Assembly (NCBI GenBank): GCA_900313405.1 | Contig: OMQY01000199.1 | Location: forward strand, 1 to 16,844 | DNA from: an uncultured Eubacteriales bacterium | GTDB taxonomy: Bacteria; Bacillota_A; Clostridia; Saccharofermentanales; Saccharofermentanaceae | Length of the DNA: 16,844 nt | Reading direction: 5' to 3' | Position numbers and translations under genes: made by a program | Part shown: in pieces, positions 8,011 to 16,340 of the stretch | How positions within the stretch are numbered: the first letter of the stretch is position 1 | Layout: each line of letters opens with the position of its first letter | The notes under the pieces: model-generated | What the model was told of the DNA's origin: nothing | Seen by the model: only the letters and a program-made list of their open reading frames with translations | Database searches by the model: none

Positions 8011-9135
8011 ATGAGCAAGGATTACTGGAAGGACGTTTTTAAGTTGGGATTCGGTCTTATGAGACTTCCCACTCTGTCTGACGGGACGATCGATATCGAA
8101 CAGACATCCCTTATGGTAGATAAGTTCATCGAAGCCGGCGGCACCTATTTTGATACGGCCTATATCTATGACAACGGCGGTTCGGAGGAGGCGGCAAGGA
8201 AGGCACTGGTCGATCGCTACCCGCGTGAGAGCTATACGCTTTGTACCAAGCTCAATGCGATGCTTCAGTGTCACGATGAAGCGAGCGCCAAGCAGCAGTT
8301 CTATACAAGTCTTGAGAGGACCGGCGCAGGGTATTTCGATTACTATCTGCTCCACGCTCTCCAGAGGAATAATTATCAGCTCTATGACAAGTACCACCTA
8401 TGGGATTTTGTCAAAGAACAGAAGGAGAAGGGTCTCATTAAGAGATACGGGTTCTCTTTCCACGCTGATCCCGCGCTTCTCGAGGAACTGCTCACAGATC
8501 ATCCGGATGTTGATTTTATCCAGCTTCAGATCAATTATGCCGACTGGGAGAATCCCGGTGTCGCCTCGCGCGAGTGCTACGAGATTGCAAGGCGCCATGA
8601 TGTCCCGATAACCGTAATGGAGCCGGTCAAAGGCGGCGGACTTGCCGATCCTCCTTCGGGCGTCAAGGATATCTTCAAGGCCTATGATCCCGATGCATCC
8701 TATGCTTCCTGGGCAATACGTTATGTCGCCTCAATGGACGGCATCATCTCCGTATTATCCGGGATGTCCAACATCGAACAGATGGAAGATAACATCTCCT
8801 ATATGCGCGACTTCAAGCCTCTTAACGAAGAAGAGCAGGACGTCATCCGGAGAGTTCAGGAGGAACTTACCAAGGACTATTCCATTAAGTGCACATCATG
8901 TCACTACTGTACGGACGGCTGTCCCATGAATATCGCTATCCCCGAGATCTTCGCCGTAAAGAACGGCGAGATCAGGAGACCGAGCTGGGATCACGGGTCT
9001 CAGGCTTACGCGATAGCCACACAGGATAAGGGCAAAGCTTCCGAGTGCATAGAATGCGGTCAGTGCGAAGGCGCGTGCCCTCAGGGCTTGCCGATAGTCG
9101 AACTCCTCAAGGACTGTGTCGATATGGAGCGATAA
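8011..9135 (+). CDS. Aldo/keto reductase with C-terminal 2x[4Fe-4S] ferredoxin domain
   Basis: 374 residues and the only clear plus-strand gene. The N-terminal ~270 residues form the aldo/keto reductase TIM barrel: GFGLMRLP near the start, FDTAYIYDNGGSEEAARKAL, and the catalytic tetrad as Asp48, Tyr53, Lys80 and His115. The C-terminal ~80 residues carry two cysteine motifs, CTSCHYCTDGCP (Cys294, 297, 300, 304) and CIECGQCEGACP (Cys346, 349, 352, 356), typical of two 4Fe-4S clusters. This fused family is common in anaerobic Clostridia and is thought to carry out NADPH- or ferredoxin-linked carbonyl reduction, but its substrates are mostly unknown. AAGGAGG sits just upstream of the ATG. It is transcribed divergently from pcrA. 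Its stop is 2 bases from that of the convergent ECF gene, with no evident terminator between them. Family assignment is strong; substrate unknown. Confidence 0.93.
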   Translation: MSKDYWKDVFKLGFGLMRLPTLSDGTIDIEQTSLMVDKFIEAGGTYFDTAYIYDNGGSEEAARKALVDRYPRESYTLCTKLNAMLQCHDEASAKQQFYTSLERTGAGYFDYYLLHALQRNNYQLYDKYHLWDFVKEQKEKGLIKRYGFSFHADPALLEELLTDHPDVDFIQLQINYADWENPGVASRECYEIARRHDVPITVMEPVKGGGLADPPSGVKDIFKAYDPDASYASWAIRYVASMDGIISVLSGMSNIEQMEDNISYMRDFKPLNEEEQDVIRRVQEELTKDYSIKCTSCHYCTDGCPMNIAIPEIFAVKNGEIRRPSWDHGSQAYAIATQDKGKASECIECGQCEGACPQGLPIVELLKDCVDMER

Positions 9136-9137
9136 GT

Positions 9138-9662
9138 TCAGAACTCGTTCTTGATCCTTTGAAATCCGCTTACATATGTGATCGGAATTGCGATCGCTAT
9201 TGCTGCCGCGGCCTGGATCAGATTAGGAATAAGAGATCCGGCTGCTGCCGCAGGTCCGTACATGAACGGAAGAGCCTCGAATGCAAAGTATCCGCCTACC
9301 ATTATTATCTCGGCTAAGACCGCTGCAATGATCCTGCGCGCGATCGGGATCTGCTTGCCTTCCTTTGACAGAAGGATCGCGCCCGCTATGGCACCCATGG
9401 CACCCTTGATGATAAATGTAGGGATTATGTATTGAGCATAGCCCGCCATCAGATCTCCGAGAGCGGAGCCGATAGCTGCCGGGAAAAATGCAAACGGACC
9501 GAGTAGATATGCGGCAATGAGGATAACGGCATCGCCCAGGTTAACATAACCGATGGCGGTCGATACATGGATCTCGGTTCCGGCAAACACAAATGCCGCC
9601 AGCATGCCCGCATAAGCAAGTCTCCTTTGCCGAGTTTTGTTGTCAAGTCTGTTGTCTGCCAT
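9138..9662 (-). CDS. ECF transporter S component (substrate-binding membrane subunit)
   Basis: 174 residues, the usual length for S components, with about five to six hydrophobic segments from residue 15 to 165. The stretch GYVNLGDAVILIAAYLLGP followed by AIGSALGDLMAGY and IIKGAMGA is typical of the ECF S-component family near PF07155. Such proteins bind a vitamin, vitamin precursor or similar small molecule and dock to a shared EcfAA'T energising module, which is not in this window (group II arrangement). The substrate cannot be read: relatives include proteins assigned to thiamine precursors, pyridoxine-type compounds and others. The N-terminus (MADNRLDNKTRQRR) is charged and cytoplasmic. 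AAAGGAA precedes the ATG. It has its own promoter and a short leader with two possible stems, hinting at RNA-level control. It converges on the aldo/keto reductase gene. Confidence 0.85.
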   Translation of the reverse strand: MADNRLDNKTRQRRLAYAGMLAAFVFAGTEIHVSTAIGYVNLGDAVILIAAYLLGPFAFFPAAIGSALGDLMAGYAQYIIPTFIIKGAMGAIAGAILLSKEGKQIPIARRIIAAVLAEIIMVGGYFAFEALPFMYGPAAAAGSLIPNLIQAAAAIAIAIPITYVSGFQRIKNEF

Positions 9663-9676
9663 ATTCTGTTCCTTTC

Positions 9677-9691
9677 GCCGGTATCACCGGC
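9677..9691 (-). repeat. Inverted repeat (6-bp stem, 3-base loop) next to the ECF gene RBS
   Basis: GCCGGT-ATC-ACCGGC is a perfect inverted repeat. In the minus-strand transcript it ends a few bases before the AAAGGAA of the ECF S-component gene. It has no following T-run, so it is not a terminator, and could influence ribosome access or bind a protein. Confidence 0.6.
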
Positions 9692-9701
9692 AAGTATACT
9701 C

Positions 9702-9730
9702 GTTCAGATATCTTTTGCAAGTTACTGAAC
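9702..9730 (-). repeat. Inverted repeat in the ECF gene leader
   Basis: GTTCAG and CTGAAC arms (9725-9730 and 9702-9707) separated by 17 bases, lying right after the predicted transcription start. With the stem at 9677-9691 it makes a leader of ~70 bases with two possible stems. I do not recognise a known riboswitch consensus (no TPP, FMN or preQ1 pattern). Confidence 0.4.
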
Positions 9731-9737
9731 TGAGTAG

Positions 9738-9766
9738 ATTATAGTCATTGATCGGAAGTCCTACAA
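9738..9766 (-). promoter_or_regulatory. Promoter of the ECF S-component gene
   Basis: A perfect TATAAT (9738-9743) with a weak TTGTAG at -35 (9761-9766) and 17-base spacing, on the minus strand. The predicted start is near 9731, about 70 bases before the ATG. Confidence 0.55.
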
Positions 9767-9815
9767 ATAGAAAAATCAAATATGTGTCTATATGGCAATA
9801 CTATTATGTTCCGAG

Positions 9816-9856
9816 AAAAAGACAAAACGATCCCGCACCTGAGACCAAGTGCGGGA
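9816..9856 (-). terminator. Rho-independent terminator of the serpin gene
   Basis: On the minus strand, TCCCGCAC (9849-9856) pairs perfectly with GTGCGGGA (9831-9838) across a 10-base loop, and a T-rich tail (TCGTTTTGTCTTTTT) follows. It lies about 40 bases after the serpin stop. Confidence 0.9.
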
Positions 9857-9895
9857 CCATTTATCCATTCCATGTGTTTGAGGGCTTGTTTATTA

Positions 9896-11203
9896 TCAGA
9901 TCTCGTTAACTGTACCGATGAAGACGGGAATATCGGTAGAAGCATCAACGATCGCATATACGAACGGTCTGTCAAGATAGATCGTAACTACTTCATCATC
10001 AGCAATGGATATTCCCAGAGTGTCCAGCATAACTGCCGTAGCAGCCGCAGCTCTCGTCCCGTTACGGTCTACTTCGATATGTGTGTTATGAAGGACCTTG
10101 CTTATGTAGAGCATTTCCTCTTCTGTTATATTCCCGAAGTTGGCGTTATCCGTAAAAGCATCTTCAACGCCCATTGCGCGGAGTATATCATTGAGTACTA
10201 CCGAATAATCATATCCGAACTCGGGAAGACGGGTATATACATCGGCGGAGGCGGCATAGCTGTCGATGAATTCTCTGTACATATCGCCTGTAAGTCCCGC
10301 AGCGAACTCGTTGATATTTACACTCTCGTCTGTGGGAAGCATGGCGAGGAAATAGTAATCGCCGCCTGTATAATATCTCTTGAAGCCTGTTGCAAACTCA
10401 GTCGAGAAATATCCCGACAGCGTGTCATTCAGCATTGTTACGGTCTGAACCTCTCCGTCGGAATTGGTGAACTCACCGTTCTCGTTGACCTGATACTCTT
10501 CATAAGGCTTGAACCACTGCGCCTCAAATGCGATCGCATTTACCAGGACCATCACGGTATCGGGACCGAGTTCGCTGATCATGTCGGGGATCATGCCGTT
10601 TGTCTTTTCCTCTATCCAATCATTGATGATATCGACGGCGGATTGATCGAATTCGATCTCCTGTCCCTCTGCCTCGTAGTATTCTCTTATGAATTCCAGA
10701 TATTCGTCACTGATCTTGCCGCCGAGGATATCCTCGTTTGCCCACATAGAGTTGGCACTGTGAAGTTCCAACGCCTCGGCGTTGTTCAGATGCTCGTTGA
10801 GATCGGCCATAAATGCCTGCACCTCCTCAGGCGTGGCGTCTGCCGATATAAGATCCGTGATCTGTCTCAATGTGTCATCACAGGCACCGGCGCCGGTCAT
10901 CTCCATTGCAAGTGCAATGGAAGCAGGCGATATCATGATATTCTCATCTTCTGTGGCCGACCCTAACGTCTGAGCGAAAAGGCTGATAGCATAATTCAGA
11001 TAAGCCTCATTCATCGCATCTTCGTCGTACGCGGCAGAAGGAGCCTCGCTGACATTAAAGCTTCCCTTGTACTGAGCTTCGGTCCTCGTGTGTGCTGTCG
11101 TCTCTTCGGCATCCTCCTTGTCACCGGAACTGCATCCTGCGAGCCCTGTTACCATCATTGTCGATGCCATAAAAGCGGCCATGAGCTTCTTTGTGTTTTT
11201 CAT
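9896..11203 (-). CDS. Serpin-family protease inhibitor, lipoprotein
   Basis: 435 residues from the ATG at 11203. I chose this start over the longer frame from 11236 because GGAGG at 11213-11217 is 9 bases upstream and the signal then begins properly: MKNTKKLMAAF, a hydrophobic stretch, then the lipobox LAGC and a Ser/Asp/Glu-rich linker. The mature protein should be tethered to the outer face of the membrane. The serpin fold shows in SPASIALAMEMTGAGA, LVNAIAFEAQWFKPY and the C-terminal RPFVYAIVDASTDIPVFIGTVNE. The reactive-loop hinge is NGTRAAAATAV, with Gly382, Thr383 and Ala385-388 at P15, P14 and P12-P9. The small residues there fit an inhibitory serpin able to insert its loop. Counting forward puts P1 near Leu396 in MLDTLG, suggesting a chymotrypsin- or elastase-like target, though loop length makes this uncertain. 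It appears monocistronic, with its own terminator. Confidence 0.93.
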   Translation of the reverse strand: MKNTKKLMAAFMASTMMVTGLAGCSSGDKEDAEETTAHTRTEAQYKGSFNVSEAPSAAYDEDAMNEAYLNYAISLFAQTLGSATEDENIMISPASIALAMEMTGAGACDDTLRQITDLISADATPEEVQAFMADLNEHLNNAEALELHSANSMWANEDILGGKISDEYLEFIREYYEAEGQEIEFDQSAVDIINDWIEEKTNGMIPDMISELGPDTVMVLVNAIAFEAQWFKPYEEYQVNENGEFTNSDGEVQTVTMLNDTLSGYFSTEFATGFKRYYTGGDYYFLAMLPTDESVNINEFAAGLTGDMYREFIDSYAASADVYTRLPEFGYDYSVVLNDILRAMGVEDAFTDNANFGNITEEEMLYISKVLHNTHIEVDRNGTRAAAATAVMLDTLGISIADDEVVTIYLDRPFVYAIVDASTDIPVFIGTVNEI

Positions 11204-11212
11204 CTTTTGATT

Positions 11213-11217
11213 CCTCC
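11213..11217 (-). promoter_or_regulatory. Ribosome binding site that decides the serpin start
   Basis: GGAGG on the minus strand, 9 bases before the ATG at 11203. The upstream in-frame ATG at 11236 has no comparable site and would add 11 charged residues before the signal sequence. Confidence 0.75.
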
Positions 11218-11295
11218 GTTTTGCGGTTTCTGACATTAATACAAACGCCGGATCCGAAATGTTGCATGCTTCTCATAAACTTTTCGGAAATAAAT

Positions 11296-11328
11296 ATAAC
11301 AAAAAACACGGCGTATATTCCGCCGTGT
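11296..11328 (-). terminator. Rho-independent terminator of the nitrogenase-like operon
   Basis: On the minus strand, ACACGGCG (11321-11328) pairs perfectly with CGCCGTGT (11306-11313) across a 7-base loop and runs into TTTTTGTTATATTT. It lies about 27 bases after the nifH-like stop and marks the end of the operon. Confidence 0.92.
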
Positions 11329-11354
11329 CTTTCTTATATCCGAATGATCCTCTA

Positions 11355-13111
<1,757 letters not shown>

Positions 13112-13122
13112 TGTTCCTCCCT

Positions 13123-13467
13123 TTAGCCTTCCTGATCATTATCAAGAAGCCTGTTGCTGATAATGCTGGCGGCGATCCTGTCTATCGGGCCTCTTGCCTC
13201 GAAGACTCTTACGCCTCTTGAGATGCAGACTTCCGCTGCACCGGGTCCGATCTTTATACAGAAAAGAGCCTGACAATCCTTAAGCGTCTCAAGTGTATCT
13301 TCAAATCCGCCCTCACAGTGACCCTTGCAGGACGGTCTCGTCATCCTGTCCTCAACGAACTCGGCCGTCTGTCCGAGATCGAATATCTGCCAGTAACGGG
13401 CCGTACCGAAGTGCTGATCTATCTGTATGCCGTCAGTGCTGGCAAATGCTACCCTGTAGTTTCCCAT
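13123..13467 (-). CDS. NifX/NafY-type cofactor-binding protein
   Basis: 114 residues, a single-domain member of the dinitrogenase iron-molybdenum cofactor biosynthesis family (NifX, NafY and the C-terminal domain of NifB). Members bind or carry NifB-co or FeMo-co between assembly proteins. Visible signs: YRVAFASTDG at the start, IDQHFGTARYWQIFDL with His19, and CKGHCEGGFEDTLETLKDC, where Cys47, His50, Cys51 and Cys65 are possible cluster ligands. IGPGAAEVCISRGVRVFEA follows the common alpha/beta pattern of the family. It sits between the NifK-like and NifB-like genes with 11-base gaps on both sides and AAGGTGG before the ATG. It probably replaces the missing NifX domain of NifB, or delivers the cluster to the DK protein. 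The exact subfamily cannot be settled from the sequence alone. Confidence 0.85.
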   Translation of the reverse strand: MGNYRVAFASTDGIQIDQHFGTARYWQIFDLGQTAEFVEDRMTRPSCKGHCEGGFEDTLETLKDCQALFCIKIGPGAAEVCISRGVRVFEARGPIDRIAASIISNRLLDNDQEG

Positions 13468-13478
13468 CTGCTGCCACC

Positions 13479-14825
13479 TTACATGTAAAGATCAAGAGCC
13501 TTGTGATAGATATCCTCTATGAGTCTTAAGCCTCCGCTGAAGCCTACATAGTTCGTGGTCATTACGAGACGCACGGGACTCGGGACAGCGATCGACAGGA
13601 ATTCATAGCCTTTCTCCGAGGCCAGGTTCTTATCCCAGCCGCTTCCCAGGATGATACCGTTGCCCTTATGTGAGATGCTCCTTACCAGGTTCTGAGCCTT
13701 GCCCGCATCCGGTTCAAAGTAGAGAGGTATCGTCTTCTTATCCGAAGTAGATGCGAGGTCCTTCAAGATATCCTCCTGGTATTTTTGAGGAGTATTGTCA
13801 ATAGCGAAAACTTCCTTAGGAACAACACCCGTCTCGTGAAGAAGGAATTTGGAGATCCCCACAACATAGCCTGCATCTGCAAAGATGTGAGCGTGATTGG
13901 GAAGGCCGTATCTGAACTCCAGAAGGAAAGTCGCCAGATTATCGATCTCCTCATAGTAGGCATCGACCTCTTTCTGAATGAACTTTCTGGCATCGTTCTT
14001 GCTGATGCCGCTTCTTTGCTCGATCGCGAAGTCCAGCACCTGATTCAAGAACTTCTCGGTCTCGTTTCCTCCGATGGGAAGCGAATGGAACCACGTATAA
14101 GGCTGTCCGTATCTGTTCTTCAGGTCATCTACGATCGGTTTGCCGTACCAGGGGGAAACGAGGATGTTGAAGTTAGCTTCCGGGATGGTCCTCCACTCTG
14201 CAACTCCGCCGCTCTCGGGTCCGAAGAGCACATTAACCTTAAGTCCCAGACCTTCAAGCAGTCTCTTATATTCTCTTAAGTTCCCCTTCCAGAAGGGATC
14301 CTGATAAGGAAGCGAAGCAAAAAGATTCACCAGCTTGCTCTTGCTCCTGTAAGGATGCTCATCTTCATAAAGACTTACATATTGATCGATGATCGCCTTT
14401 ACGACATTCGAGTGCGACTGATAGTTATTGCACTTGAATCCGGGAGTGTCAACAGCAACGATGGGCTTACCCTCATTCTGGAACTCTGCCACTACCGACT
14501 CGATATCATCACCTACGATTCCGCCTGTGCAGCCGGTCATAACGACCTGCAGGTCCGTATCAAGCACCTTGTAGCTGTTGCTGATGATCTTCCGAAGCTT
14601 ATCTACCGCACCGAAAACAACATCCTTCTCATTGAAGTTGGTACAAGGCGAAGTGTCTCCTCCTGCATAACCTTTACTCCTCTCAAAGAATCCCGATACC
14701 ATATCTCCGCATCCGGGACCCGAGTGCAGGATCGGTACCGCTCTCGGGATGGCGACAACGCTCTGAAGAGCGCCGATCGCACAAGAGAATCTCGGTTGTT
14801 CGATCATTCCGTTATATGCTGCCAT
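13479..14825 (-). CDS. NifK-like beta subunit of a nitrogenase-like reductase
   Basis: 448 residues, shorter than NifK (~510-520) because the long N-terminal extension is missing: the first P-cluster cysteine is already at residue 15. The family core is clear. FSCAIGAL (Cys15), HSGPGCGDM (Cys39) and MTGCTGGIVGDDIESV (Cys99) match the three P-cluster ligands of NifK in order and spacing (Cys70, 95, 153 in Azotobacter). PIVAVDTPGFK and FGPESGGVAEWRTIPEANFNI also follow the fold. It would form an alpha2beta2 complex with the NifD-like protein and pass electrons from NifH through a P-cluster. Its ATG overlaps the NifD-like stop (TAATG), which supports equal production of the two subunits; GGAGAAAGG lies just upstream. 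It is too divergent for a classical NifK and could be MarK-like. NifN or other nitrogenase-like beta subunits are alternatives, but NifN would be expected beside NifE and a separate NifDK. Confidence 0.85.
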   Translation of the reverse strand: MAAYNGMIEQPRFSCAIGALQSVVAIPRAVPILHSGPGCGDMVSGFFERSKGYAGGDTSPCTNFNEKDVVFGAVDKLRKIISNSYKVLDTDLQVVMTGCTGGIVGDDIESVVAEFQNEGKPIVAVDTPGFKCNNYQSHSNVVKAIIDQYVSLYEDEHPYRSKSKLVNLFASLPYQDPFWKGNLREYKRLLEGLGLKVNVLFGPESGGVAEWRTIPEANFNILVSPWYGKPIVDDLKNRYGQPYTWFHSLPIGGNETEKFLNQVLDFAIEQRSGISKNDARKFIQKEVDAYYEEIDNLATFLLEFRYGLPNHAHIFADAGYVVGISKFLLHETGVVPKEVFAIDNTPQKYQEDILKDLASTSDKKTIPLYFEPDAGKAQNLVRSISHKGNGIILGSGWDKNLASEKGYEFLSIAVPSPVRLVMTTNYVGFSGGLRLIEDIYHKALDLYM

Positions 14826-16312
14826 TACTGACCTTTCTCCTTTTCTGTAGCCTTCATAAAGTAGTCACTGTCCTGAGTGAGCCACCATTTGGTGTAGGGA
14901 TTGACGGCGTGCTTCTGAAGATTCTTGACGAACTCATCGTTCTCGATAACATCCAAAATGCGATTACCGTAATCTACTATTCCCTCATATCCCATTCCGT
15001 AGTGTTCGTCACCTATCAGGAGGCTGGGAATCCCGTACTTGGCGCCCCAGAGTGTCATTCCTCCGTGACGGGCCAGAAGCACATCCGGATGGAGCTTACC
15101 CAGCGCATTTACCAGCTCGAACTCCTGCTTGGAGCATACGCGATAGTGAGGTACATCTCCGAAGTCTTCGACTCTCTGTCTTAACTGATCGTTATTCTCA
15201 TCACCGATGTCGTAGACGGGATCGTGATGGAAGATGGAAGCGCCCTTAGCTCTTATCCCCAATTCTCCCAGAACACTCAAGAGTGCGTGTCCGTGAGCTG
15301 CTCCACCGGTAACGTAGGCCGTCTTGCCGCTCAGCTTCTCTCTTAATTCTTCGATCTGAGGAAGATATTCTTTCTTCTTCTCTTCGATGATCTTCTCGGC
15401 CACATCTTCCTGATGAAGGATCTTACCCAGAGCTCTGAACCAACGATCCGTCTGAGCGATACCGTAAGGCGGAGCCGTGGGAACCTCGGGCACTCCGTAT
15501 TCCTGTTCGAGCGCCGCACCCAGATAGCTTCCGAGAGTGGAGCACGCCTGAACGGTTGCAACTGCTTCACCGGAATGCCTCAGGGTGTTTACCGTGGAAT
15601 ACGGCGTAATGTAATTAGGCCTGTAGCCGAAGGGCTTGAACCACTCGGAGAAACGGTCGCTTCCCCAGAAGTTGATAACATTTATGAAGTCGCTCTTCTT
15701 GTCGGTCTTCTCGATAAGCTTACGGGCGATACCGTGATAGCCCGCATCAAAACCGGTAGTCCAGATCTTGGATCTGAAGCCCTCACAGGTTATCGCCACT
15801 ACCGGGATACCGAATTCGGCTTCAGCCTGATCACAGGCACTCTCGATGTCATCACCGACAATGGCGGATGCGCATGTGGACAGGACAAAGATCGCATTGG
15901 GCTTTTCTCTCTCGTATACTTCCCTGATCGTCTTCTCGAGCTTGGCGTTACCGCCGTAGACTGTGTCTTTCTCCTGAAGATTGGTCGAATAGATCTTCCT
16001 CTGCTTGGGATCGGATACATTACGCAGATCGGCGTTGACCATATAGGTGAAGTTGAACTCCTGCAGGCAGGTCGAACAACCGATGGGACCGTGTTCTATG
16101 ACAGCCGCGTCCTGAATGAGTATCGTCATACATGCTGCTTTACTTATCGAGCAGCCGGCGCACTGCATAAATGAACGCTCTCTGTCCTTAAGCCTGCCTT
16201 CGCAGTGCGACTTCTCAACGAGATCCTTGGCATTCCCGTCGTATGCGGAAATGGAATTGATCCTTACCTCACGTATCTCTACTGCAGGCAGATCAAGATT
16301 GATTTTTGTCAT
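14825..16312 (-). CDS. NifD-like catalytic subunit of a nitrogenase-like reductase (candidate MarD)
   Basis: 495 residues, near NifD length. P-cluster-type cysteines: CAGC (Cys51/54), EHGPIGC (Cys79) and STCASAIVGDDIES (Cys147). Active-site cofactor ligands also appear conserved: Cys257 in VQACSTLGSYL aligns with NifD Cys275, and His437 in IGDEHYGMGYEG aligns with His442. That separates it from CfbD, BchN and ChlN, which lack both. After the shared CEGFR (176-180), NifD residues Gln191 and His195 are replaced (Trp184 and Phe188 by simple alignment), and the homocitrate-contacting Lys426 position is Gly418. Extra cysteines at 61 and 82 are unusual. The ATG at 16312 lies 28 bases after the metY-like stop, and the gene overlaps the K gene by TAATG. 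With NifB but no nifEN or nifV, a carbide-containing cluster without homocitrate is likely. Methylthio-alkane reductase activity is inferred from family and context. Confidence 0.85.
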   Translation of the reverse strand: MTKINLDLPAVEIREVRINSISAYDGNAKDLVEKSHCEGRLKDRERSFMQCAGCSISKAACMTILIQDAAVIEHGPIGCSTCLQEFNFTYMVNADLRNVSDPKQRKIYSTNLQEKDTVYGGNAKLEKTIREVYEREKPNAIFVLSTCASAIVGDDIESACDQAEAEFGIPVVAITCEGFRSKIWTTGFDAGYHGIARKLIEKTDKKSDFINVINFWGSDRFSEWFKPFGYRPNYITPYSTVNTLRHSGEAVATVQACSTLGSYLGAALEQEYGVPEVPTAPPYGIAQTDRWFRALGKILHQEDVAEKIIEEKKKEYLPQIEELREKLSGKTAYVTGGAAHGHALLSVLGELGIRAKGASIFHHDPVYDIGDENNDQLRQRVEDFGDVPHYRVCSKQEFELVNALGKLHPDVLLARHGGMTLWGAKYGIPSLLIGDEHYGMGYEGIVDYGNRILDVIENDEFVKNLQKHAVNPYTKWWLTQDSDYFMKATEKEKGQ

Positions 16313-16340
16313 GTTAAATACTACCTTCTTTTCGCTAATA

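Noticed and set aside
9782..10966. A 394-codon plus-strand open frame antisense to the serpin gene
   Set aside because: It lies wholly over the serpin and its terminator, has no recognisable domain or RBS, and its low-complexity composition is that of a reverse-frame shadow.
14825..16312. CfbCD (F430 synthesis) or protochlorophyllide/chlorophyllide reductase
   Set aside because: Those lack the cofactor Cys and His ligands and do not need NifB; here both ligands and a complete NifB-like gene are present, and no tetrapyrrole gene is nearby.
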